A stretch of DNA of 64,000 nt from Owenia fusiformis (taxonomy: Eukaryota > Annelida > Polychaeta > Sabellida > Oweniidae). Below the pieces are notes generated by a model, which searched no databases, was not told where the DNA came from, and worked only from the letters and a program-made list of their open reading frames with translations. Shown here piece after piece: positions 48,701-59,677 of this stretch. The number at the start of each line of letters is the position of its first letter. The stretch's first letter is position 1. The translations under genes were made by a program, and so were the position numbers. Where the stretch lies: NCBI GenBank assembly GCA_903813345.2, contig CAIIXF020000010.1:6747169-6811168 (forward strand), written 5' to 3'.

Positions 48701-51700
48701 TTTATCTTTATTTTATTCAATTTATGTAGAAAATCCATTGAGAATCATTTCTTAACAATATCCACATATTTTATATGTACAAGAAATTTCATATACTAGT
48801 TGCTTTAGCAAGTTTAATAGCCAAAAGACATATCTTCAGATGACAGATCAATTTCAAAATCTTCAGCATTCAGTCTTGTGTCCAAACATAAAATTTATTT
48901 CTAACTCACTCTTTTTGTTTAAATTCTTTATTGATAGCGCTGTCAGTTGAGACACCAAACATAAAGTCTTCACTTAAAGCATCAGCCAGTTTTTTGAAGG
49001 TTTTGGCTCCATCACTGTCTGCACTCTCGAAGAAACCTGAAGCATAGAAACACTCAGTTAATGATCATTGCAATATTCAAACATTGCTTTATTGAGCTGA
49101 TATTGCTATTGCTTTTATGTTTCATATATATATTACAAAGTAATAAGTAGTAATGAAATTAATAATTTATTAGTAATAAATAAACTAAACTGTATTATAT
49201 GAATGGCTTAAGATTCTGAATGCTTATTTTTGTGTTTTGAATAAATTACTTTTTTTTAATGGAATGCCCTGTGTCTCATATCAACTTAAATATAACTGGT
49301 AAGTAGTTAATTTGGGATAGAATAATAGACAACATCCCCCTTTAGTACATCTATATAACAAATATATAGTAGTAACATGATTTTAGAAAGATGGTAATTA
49401 TGAAAATATTGATGGAATCCAGCAAAATTATGTCTTTTTGGGGAAATATCACACCATCATCCGAATCAATCTATAAATCAAATCCTAATTTTAAGAGTGG
49501 GATAATGTATTTTCAATTGTTTGAGTGACCAAGTGAGTCCTAAAGACTAGCGAACCCACAATCCCTAGTCATGGAATTAAATGCCACATACCAACAACAA
49601 CGGCATTATCATCAGCATCATCTTTAGTAACAAAATTCTTGGCATTTTCTACACTGTTGAGGACTTTGGTTACTGGTCCAGCCTTCTTCCTCATGTATCC
49701 AATAATTCCAGCTGAAATATATGGAAATCAGTGAATGATGTTTTGACGTCTTAAAGGACGATCCTCCAAATGCAGGGCTTATCAGAGCTCATCTACATGT
49801 TTCTTCCTTTGAAGTATTCTCAAAGCATTGCTTTGGGAGGAATGAAACAATTACTCATTATGCAGAACAATATCAAAATATCAATATTGCCAACAATTAT
49901 TCAAATTTTTTTTATAAACTACTATGTTAGATTTATCTATCTTTAGTTTTATATTTTTCCACAATTAATGTAATTATATTTTAATTTGCATTTAGATTCT
50001 GTTACTAATATACTGAGGTCACAATCAATCGCCTTACAAAGGATTGACTCATTTTCTAGAAAAATCAATTAAAGGCTCAATGACTGACATTTAGAATGTA
50101 AAAGTAATTCATTGAATTTGTACAATTAAAACCTCTTCTTGACATTTATGATTTTTTAAATGAGAACAAATCCTTTGTATTGCAATATGCTGTAACTTTC
50201 ACAATAAGCATGGCAGGCCCGTAGCCAGGGGGGGTTCGGGCCAAAATTTCTTCCAAAATCATGCAGTTTTTCACCATTCTGACTAATTTTTGAGTGATTT
50301 TTGGCCATATTTGCCAAAGTGAACCCCCCTAGAATTTTTCAGAAAAACGAACCCCCCCTTGGAAAATTCTGGCTACGGGCCTGCATGTTTATACTGTGCA
50401 TCTATTTCATTTAAATAGAGGATGTAAGGCTAGAGTGAATTTAAATTCTGTTTAACATCATGAATTTAAAAAATCAGGTAGGATATGTTAACAGTTGAAA
50501 TATTCACTTTAGCCTAGTTTCATGTTTCTAAACAAGCATAAATGTGTATGTGTACAAACTGCAATTTTATACAATCATAAGATCAAAATTCCTCTTTTCT
50601 GCAAGCTGAAAATAAATACATTAACATAATACAAAAATATTGAACTCCAACTAAAGCATCATATTTGGGACTATATAACAAAATTAAACCAAATAAACAG
50701 ACAAAGACAACTTGAACAATAAAATCTTTCTTTAAAACATGAACCATATGTAAAACGTGGTACCAAATGAAGCATTTTTCTCTATTGAAATGAAAGCTTC
50801 ATCGATGGTTTATACCTGTGCATTGAAGTGAGCTAAAATAAAAGAACACAAGAACCTAAGCACCTTAGTACCACTCTCTGCATCTCTCATCCTTGTAAAA
50901 ATTTGACAAACTAACACTACCCACTCTGTATATCTAACACTTGTGAAAGATACTAGTGGCTGTGAGATGCATGGTAAATTATAAACCACTGGAGAGACGA
51001 TTATTGCATGGGATAGCCACCCAGAATTGAAATTTTCAGATGCCTAAGGAGGACTCAAAATTAGCTAGTTGGTTGATAAAACATTTGCCAATATCTCCAA
51101 GAGTCATTTTGCATGGAATGTCTAACATGAGCTTTGAGCAGAAAAAGCAAAGTAATGACCAACATAAACTCTTGAACCCTCATAACTTCATCCTTCAGGA
51201 TCAGGCGTTCAATGTCCCAGCTCATACCCTTCATAAATTAGATGTATTCTTCATTCTCATAATAACCAACCAATGGGTATTGAGAACACCAAAGTAATAA
51301 ATCACCAAAATAAACCATGAAATTATAACCAGCCTGCCATTTCATATTACATGGGTGGTTCTTACCAGAGGTCCTAGGTCCCTCATACTTTTCTTCATTT
51401 TGACCACCTTTAGTGAAAACTTTTAATGTTGGGAATCCACTGACGCCAATTCTTTCACAGACTTCTGGCCCATCATCAATACAGTCAACCTGATGTCAGA
51501 AATAACTTTAACATCTTGAAGATGAGACATTCAAACATGGTACAATTTACATACAAGTAGTTCTATATGTACAATGTACCGTATTGCAATTAAACCAAAT
51601 AAATTCCAATCTTACTAAAACCAAATGAACAGTTAAACTTACACATTCAGTTACATATTCCATAAAAGGAATTTCTACTTCTGGAATAATCAAATAAATC

Positions 51701-54700
51701 AAACAAATAATAAAAAAAAAAATCTTAATCCACAACTGGTAATTCCTCAGACATATCCACAACTGGTAATTCCATAGACATGTCCACAACTGGTAATTCC
51801 CCAGATGTATCCACAACTGGTAATTCCACAGACATGTCCACAACTGGTAATTCCTCAAACATATCCCGAACTGGTAATTCCCCAGGCATATCCACAACTG
51901 GTAATTCCTCAGACATCTCTAACTGGTAAGAGCAATTGCTAATAGAAGAGAAGGTATTGAGGTTTAAAGGAAAAATCCTCCCACTTGACTACTGTTCACT
52001 TGACTTCAGTTTAACATCATTTCAACATCATCATTTCAAAACTATGGTAATACTATTGAAGTTACTCGATCCAAACTTGTAGAGAATACTCAAAAAATAA
52101 CAACGAACATTGTGAGATCCATTTCAATGGCAAATGAGGCCTGTTTATAAAATTGGTAATCGAACGTGCTGAATACTACATGTCATCTTTGGAAAATCTC
52201 CCCCCCCCCCGATCGCTGAGAGCTTTCCAGACAACAGGAATCACACAAAGTGAAAATTCAAGAACATCTAAAACAAAGCATGCTGCGTCAAAATAGAAAG
52301 TTGCCATGACAAAACAACAACAATGATTCTGTGTCAAACAAAAAAGAAAGTTGCCACAACAACACAACAATGATACATCGCTATATTAACAGATTACCAG
52401 AGTCTCTTGGGCCTTCATAATCTGCCTCAAGCTCTCCATTACGGAAAATCTTAAGGGTTGGGTACCCAGATACACCGAATTCTGAACACTTCTCTTTGCC
52501 TGCTTCAATGCAATCAACCTATATAGAGAGAAAGGAGAATATATTAAATATTCAGTTTCCTCATGCTCCTGTTCCAAATCCCACCTTATCTACAACTGGC
52601 TTCTGTCTCCATGACAACATTAATAACATGTCAATCTAATTATCCATCCTGACTGCACTTTGCCTTGACAACATTGTTGTTTGCTCACAGCAATCTTACC
52701 GGCTGTAAAATCTCCATGATAGATTTCAAGTTCACCATTTACATAATAGAGCAATTCAGGTCTCAAAACTGCACCTTCTCGCTCACACAAATCCAAATAC
52801 TTGTCACAGTTAACCTTTAACCAGGAAGAAAAAAGTTCATATTGCATATTACTTTGTATGTGCATGCTTTTTGAATTCAAACAGGTTCCTAAAAATTGAA
52901 AGTAACAACATTTAACTGGCTGCTATAGTACTGGTTGCTATAGTAGCCACCCATTCTCCGCTAGCTGCCATGACGATATAGTACACAAACATTCCCTGTT
53001 ATCTCTAGAGATCTTACCAGCTTTATCAATGTTACCAGTGTATTCCATACTAAATTCTCCATCACGAAAAATATACATCAGTGGAAACCCTTTTTCCTCC
53101 GCGCCATATTTTGCACAGATTCCTTTCGCATTCTCATCGTCACAATCAACCTGACCAAAATTATTTGAGGTTATGAAAACTGTCTACAAAAGCTATATGT
53201 CTAGGATTATGGAACAAACTAAGGAGTGTGGGGTGCATGTGAGTTGATGTTGCTATGGAAACTGAAATCAGGCCTTTCGACAACATTAAAAATGTAAATG
53301 TATGTAAAGGTTCTGACTTCAGTATCACTGCTACATGTATCAACTTGTGCATTCCAACATGGTTTCATACTTTCTGTAGCCTTGGGATGAGTCTCCATCC
53401 CAGAAAATTTCATATTGTTTGCAGCAGTAATATTCAAAGTAAAAACATGAAAAACATGTCATCCAGTGTGTAACCTTACCAGCCGACATAGGGCCATCAT
53501 ATTTGATAGACTTTCGTCCTTTTGATTTGAACAATTTTATAGAAGGGTATCCATTGATTTCCTGTTTGTCACAAGTGCCCTTTCCATCCCCTGTACAGTC
53601 CACCTAAAAATGAAAAATTTATGAATGTGATTTAGAAGGGTTGCTATGACGATGCAAACCTCCCTCACCTGAAGCAATATTTTGTACAATCCAGATCAAA
53701 TACTACTGCACCTTCTCAGTAAACCACAAAGAATACTTTATTTTATGGCTATGCAACAACCCCTCCCCCTCAAAACCAAAATTCTACATTTATTCCTTAA
53801 CAGCAGCCAAACAATACAAACTGTGTTCAGTGATCTAGATTGCACAATTTAAATTATCACATAAAATAAAAAGCAAAAGCATAGTTTTCACAATTTATGC
53901 TTTATTTGAGCTTTGTGCATACATGCATATTTATGCACAAAATCTCAATAAAGAAACTGGGAAAAATATACTCTTTCACACAAAATTGTCCATCCATTAA
54001 ATGTCTTACCACTCTCTCTAGGCCCCTCATAAGGAGCGCTAACTTCTCCATTTTTGAAGATTTTTAGTGTAGGGTACCCGCTAACACCATATTGTTGACA
54101 TTTGTCTTTACCATCACCGACACAATCAATCTAAAAATTGTTTGGTATTTCTTTTTTGCATGTAAGTTTTTCAAATAAGTTATATAGAGTTATATTTCAT
54201 TAATTTATTTTGATACTTAAAATAACCTAGGTACATCTATATATACAATTTAGACATTTCTTAATTACCAATTCAGTTTGTAAAATAAAAACTAAACTGA
54301 CACCGCAAGTACATGTAAGTAATAAACAGTTTATACCAAAATGATCATATGGCTTCAATATTGTAACTGAATTATAGTGGCTACTGGCTAGTCTTTTCTC
54401 TAACTAGACTTTTTGACAGTTTCCCTTACTCCCCATTACAGGCACATGTTAGCTGAAACTAACTTATCCCAGGGTAACATCATTTTTGAACTGCATGTTA
54501 ACATATAGCTATATCTAATTGATTTTCAACATTAAACAACAAATATCTCAGTTAAATATTTAGCAAATAAAAATACTATTTATAAGACTATTGATTCTTT
54601 TATTGTCTAATTTGATTCACATTGCTTCACTTCACTGATTTACAAAGTTCACATTGGTAATCAAAGCATGAGAAGAGACTGCTAGTTAATTTAGACTCTT

Positions 54701-56042
54701 GAACAATTTTGAGATACAGTATTTCTAATTCCAGACTGATTTAGCTAACCTTAGCAAGGGCTACTGGGGGGTCATTCTTCTTCAAGGCAGTGGCTGCAGT
54801 CTCATACTCTGGGGCTAGCCTCTTGCAGTGACCACACCTAAAAGTAAAGATATTTCATGGTTAAGATCTGAAATATTCCCATTTTTATGACTTTTTTTCC
54901 ATGGTGCAGAGACATATAAAAATCTAAACGCAGCAAACTTTTGGCTCCAACAGTGGTTCGTTACATCTCTGAAATATCACCATGCAGACGAAATCTCGCC
55001 AAGACAGAAATATTGTGAGTCACTCATCTCCGTTTTCTACCACTAGACCAACGGCCATTCATATATACTCTATCAGAGCAAATTATTTTAATCTTCTAGC
55101 TAGGCCAAGGAGGATTGGCAGGCATTATTCAAACTAGATACTCCATTGCCTGCAGTGGAACAATTTAATAAAACTATTTCTATTAGGTTCTTTTAAAGAC
55201 CAAGAATTTCATAAGAAGATGTGCATTTCAAATATTATGGTAATATTCAAGCTTCCTCTGCAGTTCTAATCTTCAATGAATGAGTTAATATTGTTACCAA
55301 ATTGGTCTACGCAACTTGCAAGGCAACGGAGTATCGAGTTTGAATAATGGTTTCCAATCCTCCTTGGCCTAGCTTGAAGATTAAATAATTTGTCTCGAGA
55401 TTTAGCCTGCACTTATCGAGGTCCACAACTTACAACTTACTTGAAAGTTGTGGACCTCAATAAGCCTAGCATCTGATATTCTGAACCAAAAAATCTTTGA
55501 GAAGTATCACAACCCCCTTTAGTATAAAGAACAGTCCCGCTTCATAGATATTTGTCCCACTTTCTCCAATTGATTATAAATTTTAAAAACCTCACTTTCA
55601 GACTCAAGTCTCTACACCCATAAATGTGGGGTTGATCTTTCAAATCACCCCCACAACTCTCTGCTCTTGTGTATTGAAATCTTGTGGTTGAAAATGTTGT
55701 CAGTATTTGACACAAAGCTGAATTTTGTCTAAATAACCACCAATCCAATAACTAAGAGATTTCAATACACAAGTAGTTGTGGGGGTGATTTGAAAGATCA
55801 ACCCCACAACCTAGACCTAACCTTACTCTCCAGGTAGAGAAGCTAAGATTTAAGTCTTTATAAAAAAAATTGTAGGCAGGTGAACAGAAAAATAAAAACA
55901 CAACTTACCAAGGTGCGAAAAACTCAACGAGAATGATGTCTTCACCATTAACAACCGAATCAAAGTTACTATCAGTTAAATCTATAACATCACTGGCGAA
56001 TGTCACGGCGACAAGAGCCGCAAATACGATGAATTTTTGCAT
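45733..56042 (-). CDS. PDIA3: PDIA3/ERp57-like protein disulfide isomerase, copy B (intact)
   Basis: Complete gene for an ER oxidoreductase of glycoprotein folding. Exons (minus strand): 1 55909-56042; 2 54750-54837; alternative exon 3 at 54010-54130, 53480-53603, 53018-53150, 52700-52814, 52398-52518 and 51366-51489; 4 49592-49711; 5 48910-49036; 6 48533-48649; 7 48107-48229; 8 47664-47840; 9 47163-47265; 10 46655-46783; 11 46153-46232; 12 45733-45895. With variant 3a or 3e the CDS is 1482 bases, 493 residues (human PDIA3 has 505). Signal peptide residues 1-16 ([16 protein letters not shown]); domain a with CGHC at 46-49 and cis-Pro 94; b and b' about 118-365, with YWRNRVM in the region that binds calnexin/calreticulin in mammals; a' with CGHC at 397-400 and cis-Pro 442; C-terminus KAEL, an atypical retrieval signal. 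All splice sites are GT-AG. Confidence 0.92.
50213..50384. mobile_element. Small MITE in intron 4 of copy B
   Basis: The ends GCAGGCCCGTAGCC and GGCTACGGGCCTGC are inverted, with ATG on each side (50210-50212, 50385-50387). Copy A has the empty site (AAGCATGTTTATAC at 14902). The ends resemble those of the element in copy A exon 1 (GCAGGCCCGTAAGAC), so the two may be related. Length 172 bases. Confidence 0.8.
51366..51489 (-). CDS. PDIA3: Exon 3 variant f, copy B
   Basis: Reads [20 protein letters not shown] then [21 protein letters not shown]. Both cysteines are present, Phe precedes the cis-proline, and YEGPR is intact. It is the variant nearest exon 4. Acceptor CAG, donor GTAAG. Length 124, phase 0 to 1. 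Confidence 0.9.
51729..51930 (-). repeat. 30-bp minisatellite between exon variants e and f, copy B
   Basis: About seven copies of a 30-base unit. On the minus strand it is open for 63 codons as a 10-residue repeat of the type [10 protein letters not shown]. An AG lies just before the first ATG and a TAA follows the last unit. The frame is broken in copy A, so coding use is unlikely, but the array lies inside the alternative-exon cluster and could influence splice choice. Confidence 0.8.
52398..52518 (-). CDS. PDIA3: Exon 3 variant e, copy B
   Basis: Reads [20 protein letters not shown] then [20 protein letters not shown]. Canonical PDIA3-like, with Tyr before the cis-proline. Donor GTAATC (weaker than the GTAAG of its siblings), acceptor ATAG. 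Length 121, phase 0 to 1. Confidence 0.9.
52700..52814 (-). CDS. PDIA3: Exon 3 variant d, copy B
   Basis: Reads [20 protein letters not shown] then [18 protein letters not shown]. It is open, with good splice sites and both cysteines, but Arg precedes the aligned cis-proline. It has stayed open in both gene copies despite being the most divergent variant, which argues for function. Length 115, phase 0 to 1. Confidence 0.85.
53018..53150 (-). CDS. PDIA3: Exon 3 variant c, copy B
   Basis: Reads [20 protein letters not shown] then [20 protein letters not shown] and IDKA. Longest variant, with Phe before the cis-proline and TGN in place of GPR. Splice sites are intact. Length 133, phase 0 to 1. 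Confidence 0.88.
53480..53603 (-). CDS. PDIA3: Exon 3 variant b, copy B
   Basis: Reads [20 protein letters not shown] then [20 protein letters not shown]. Intact and lysine-rich, with Tyr before the cis-proline and the YDGP motif kept. Its copy A partner carries a stop and has lost the cis-proline. Length 124, phase 0 to 1. Confidence 0.9.
54010..54130 (-). CDS. PDIA3: Exon 3 variant a, copy B
   Basis: Reads [20 protein letters not shown] then [20 protein letters not shown]. First variant after exon 2 and canonical PDIA3 in pattern, so it is a candidate default exon. Acceptor TTTTTAG, donor GTAAG. Length 121, phase 0 to 1. Confidence 0.9.
54750..54837 (-). CDS. PDIA3: Exon 2, copy B: a-domain CGHC active site
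   Basis: Completes Trp 45 and encodes [20 protein letters not shown] and ...NDPPVALAK. It ends in phase 0, so every exon 3 variant can follow it directly. Phase 2 to 0, length 88. Confidence 0.92.
54915..55065 (-). repeat. Possible tRNA-derived SINE in intron 1 of copy B
   Basis: Same sequence and position as 25080-25240 in copy A, with a tRNA A-box-like start (minus strand GGCCGTTGGTCTAGTGGTAG). Confidence 0.4.
55080..55395. repeat. Fold-back repeat in intron 1 of copy B
   Basis: GGCCAAGGAGGATTGGCAGG and the sequence through GATACTCCATTGCC pair with an inverted, slightly diverged copy near 55320-55390. Copy A carries only the left half (about 25255-25340). Confidence 0.65.
55626..55808. 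repeat. Fold-back element in intron 1 (copy B)
   Basis: GGGGTTGATCTTTCAAATCA and its inverse flank a loop. It matches the elements at about 4139-4309 and 33893-34062 in the other copies. Confidence 0.65.
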
Positions 56043-56124
56043 TTTCCTTGAGTTTTTTGAGCAAAGTGAAAAGTTTGTGAGAAAAATGGCTACAACGTGT
56101 ACATGTGAACGGTGTCGTGATCTG

Positions 56125-56135
56125 ATTGGTCCACG
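56125..56135 (+). promoter_or_regulatory. ERSE-II motif upstream of copy B
   Basis: ATTGGTCCACG, an exact ERSE-II consensus about 83 bases upstream of the copy B start codon. On the minus strand it contains CGTGGACCAAT, so a CCAAT box for NF-Y overlaps the CCACG half bound by ATF6/XBP1 in mammals. It fits an ER chaperone gene. Confidence 0.8.
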
Positions 56136-56399
56136 CGGCAACTTTGCCGGTTAAATCCCCAAACTAAGCTAAGTAACGTGCACCTGTCTGGAGAATGCAG
56201 ATATGCATCGCCATCTATTGGTAAATTTTGCTTTATTGTGACTGTCTGTAAGACAATATTGACAGATAGAACAAATTCAGTGTGGGTAAAAATAGTTCAA
56301 ATATAACAGAAAACCTCCCGATAATACCTTCTAAATTATAATTTGTCGAAAACCAATCAGAATATTATAAAAGTTATAAAATTTCTTTTGTGATATCTA

Positions 56400-56472
56400 G
56401 GTTCCATAGTGTAGTGGTTATCACGTCTGCCTAACACGCAGAAGGTCCCGGGTTCGAAACCCGGTGGAACCT
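56400..56472 (+). tRNA. tRNA-Val: tRNA-Val (anticodon AAC)
   Basis: A full cloverleaf can be drawn. The acceptor stem is GGTTCCA with TGGAACC; the A-box is TAGTGTAGTGGTTATCAC; the anticodon stem TCTGC/GCAGA encloses the loop CTAACAC with anticodon AAC; the T-arm CCGGG-TTCGAAA-CCCGG contains the B-box. There is no intron and no encoded CCA, as in eukaryotes. A T run (TTTTGTTTTTCTTTT) from about 56490 can end RNA polymerase III transcription. It lies about 360 bases upstream of the copy B start, on the opposite strand. Confidence 0.95.
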
Positions 56473-56789
56473 ACGATGCGGAAGCATCTTTTGTTTTTCT
56501 TTTCTTCAAAGGAGATTTAGTGACCACCTGTCAGTTGTCACAGAATTTTCACATTTTTTATACATTTACATTAACAAGTCTCACCAGTCTTTTCTTGGTT
56601 CATTGGTGCACTCTGTGGTAAACGGAAAGATGTATATGTAGACAATGTAGGGAAGGAATGATTCTCTTGAAAAATAACACATGACTCAATGAATAGAGGA
56701 ATGCAGCAAAATTTCGATTATGCAGATTACCTTTATACCAACGAACCGGTAAACAAGCTTTTCGTCCCATGATTTTCTTAACCTTCAAC

Positions 56790-57675
56790 ATCATACTCCC
56801 ATCCATAAGTTTGGCAACCTTTTTTCCCCTATTGAACTACGTGTTAAAGCCTCTTTACCTTTGAATTTTTATTTTCTTAACCTGCGATGAAAATACTTAT
56901 ACTATTGATGGAAACGTAATTTGACTGTAATTCCAATACCTCCAAATTTTCTCAATTATTTTCCTCAATTACAATAGGTCGAAAATTGATGATAAATTTG
57001 ATGAATTTTTGAAAATCGACATTCCCATGTTAACCAATGGGAAATGGTAGGTTTGCCGCAAGTCATATGACAGAATATCCATCCATCTGAGTCCTTGCAA
57101 AAATACGAGTTAGGCAGGCAATTGGATTTGCTAACTTTATTTAACAAAAAATTGATATGTTTCTTCAGGTTCGACAAAGTTATAGGGCTTTAAAGTCAAA
57201 ATTGTTTTTTCCAAAAACCTTTCCCATTGAAATAACACCGGAGGTGAAAAATTATTTTCAAAAATGACTTTGAAGCTCTGTAACTTTAATATTCATCAAA
57301 TAAACTAAACACTTAGTGTTCAAAAAAGCTAGACAATTCAATTTTCTATATAAAAATATTTTTTGCTGAATCTTATACTGAAAAGATATCCTGATTTCTG
57401 ATTTGCCCCGAACCCTTCATTTCCCATTGGATTACATGGGAATGACGATTTTCAAAAATTCATCAAATTTATCTTCAATTTTCGATCTATTGTAATTGAG
57501 GAAAAAATTGAGAAAATTTGGAGGGATTGGAAATAAAGTCAAGTTACGTTTCCATCAATATTATATGTTATTTCATCGCCGGTTAAGTAAATAAAAATTC
57601 AAACGTAAAGAGGCTTTAACACGTAGTTCAATGGGGGAAAAAGGTTGCCAAACTTATGGAGGGGAGTGGTATCAT
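56790..57675. mobile_element. Long fold-back element
   Basis: The arms pair over about 250-300 bases each: ATCATACTCCCATCCATAAG at the left matches the inverted right end near 57655-57675, and inner arms around GACATTCCCATGTTAACCAATGGG (about 57019) match those near 57420-57455. The loop is about 350 bases. No transposase. Confidence 0.75.
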
Positions 57676-59170
57676 TTAGTTCAAAATTCGTATTACCTGA
57701 TTTTTGTATGAAAACCAGACTATAAATGAGAGAATAAATGGATTTTTTGATTGTCGAACACCAAGGTTTTAGACCGTAAACATTTAGGCTACAAAATACG
57801 ACTTAACTTTATGACATTGAAATATAACAATTTTATACTATTTATGACACTAAAAAATACTATAGGAAAAATATGGAAAAATATCATTTATATCCATGAG
57901 TGGATATTGATATCTTTACGAGTGAGCGCAGCAAATGAGTGAAGATATTGATATCCATGAGTGGATATAATTGATATTTTTGAAAACCATAGGATTGTCC
58001 GATTATCCCATGGGAAATCTTAACCCAGCGAAAAAAATGTTAAATTTTTTTTTAAAAAGATTTCGAAAAAAATTTTTGAAAAAAAACAGTTTGAAGGAAA
58101 AAGATTTTGAAATTTTTTTAAAAGAAAATCTTGAAAAACTTTTTTTAGAAAATCTAAACCATCGAATATCACTTTTGAGGATTTTATTTACTTATTACTT
58201 ATCTCCCTAAAACTCTACTTGGCATAGGATAAATCAGTATATATGTTTATCAAAGGCCCTCGGTAAATATCATATTGTCATATGCTTTCAAAATTCGTGC
58301 CTACTTTTTTGTTTTAGGGGCCCGAATTTTTTTCCATACTTGGAATATGCCCCCACTCCCAATATTGGCTCGTGGATCCGCCCCTGCTACATGTATATCC
58401 TGCTATCGCGGGTTCAAAACGTAGATCTGAAAAAATCAATTCTGCGAGCATAATCACGTGATGTAAACACAATGAAGGCCGATGAATATGCATGCTACCA
58501 ACACACAATCAATACTACCAGTGAATGAACGGCCAAGATAGAATGTAAATATATCTGCAGCAGTCGGAGTATGATAGGAATGAAACAGTTATCACAACGC
58601 GATTTACAACCGAGCATATCTGAAAATTGAACATGTTCGTTCTCCTACTAGCTGTCATCCAAGATTCTTTAATTTGAAGGAACATTTACAGTGACAAACT
58701 AGGAGACAACTGTAAGAAAGACTACACTATTATTTGGATTGGATTTAGGATTTGTGATTTGCGAATGCAGGGCACTTCTGTTGTTTGCATTAACCTAAGT
58801 TCACCTCAGGGCATCACAACGATGGCTACCCTGAATAATCAGTAATAAACACACTGAAGAGTTAGACAATGTTCTCTTTTAAAGAAGCAAAATAAACTTT
58901 TTGAAGGGGTAGATGCATCTTGCAGTTTTGTTTTTACTGAAACAACCAATGGTCCACGTGTGTGGAGTGAAATTATAGACATATGTAGAGAATATAAATA
59001 GTTCAGAAGCCTTATGTTGCATCTAATCATCTTATGGATTAGCTACTTGTTTTGACCTGACATTGCCACGGTTGAAATTCTCCCGCAGTGCACTTACAGC
59101 GTCAACATCGTATGGTTTTGCAATAGTGACACTGCTAGTAAGCTCGCACATAGTTTCGTTCTATTAAGCT
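57676..59170. other. No recognisable gene
   Basis: AT-rich, with a run of A/T homopolymers at 58025-58160 that makes an artificial lysine/phenylalanine frame. ATATCCATGAGTGGATAT occurs at about 57890 and 57951. Sequence just before 59171 may be a promoter and 5' UTR for the exon there. Confidence 0.45.
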
Positions 59171-59280
59171 ATGGCGACATCTGCGCCTGAAGCATCGACA
59201 GGAGCAGCTCTACCAATGACATCATCAAAGGCAGCGGAGCGGAGACGCTTGTCGTCCCTTCACAAGGAAATCTCGAAACA
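59171..59280 (+). CDS. Possible first coding exon of an unrecognised gene
   Basis: ATG in a fair context (AAGCTATGGCG) opens 36 codons reading MATSAPEASTGAALPMTSSK then AAERRRLSSLHKEISK. It ends in phase 2 at a consensus donor CA|GTAAGCC. Local GC content is higher than in the surroundings, as expected for a first exon. I do not recognise the protein. Following exons would lie to the right, possibly beyond the window. Confidence 0.5.
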
Positions 59281-59677
59281 GTAAGCCTTCATTCTGATAC
59301 TCATAGCATCGTTCTGCTGTTTCACTAGAAACATCTCAAGGCTAGAAGAATTGAGATATTATGATTTATCATTAAGGTTGCCTTCAATCCCCATGGTCCA
59401 TTCGTTCGTAAACGCATTTATAAATAAAATAGTCTCCAAATCTTGAAAAGAGACTTAATGGACACCCTCTATGGTTTCGCATCAAGCCTCTTCCTCTTCC
59501 CGACTATGATATATCCCGGTCCAGATCGTATACATGGGATATTTCAGGAGGTATGACAGCGCATTAACAAGGGCTTGGTGAAAGATAAGGCTTAGGATGG
59601 AGAAATGTACTTTATTCATTCTACAAAAGTAATATAGTTTCCACGTTGTTTATTACCGAACTAATATTGACATTGTA

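Noticed and set aside
51547-51897. Tryptophan-rich repeat protein (WICLGNYQL type) on the minus strand
   Set aside because: It is a frame of the 30-bp minisatellite. The array is intronic and the frame is not conserved between copies.
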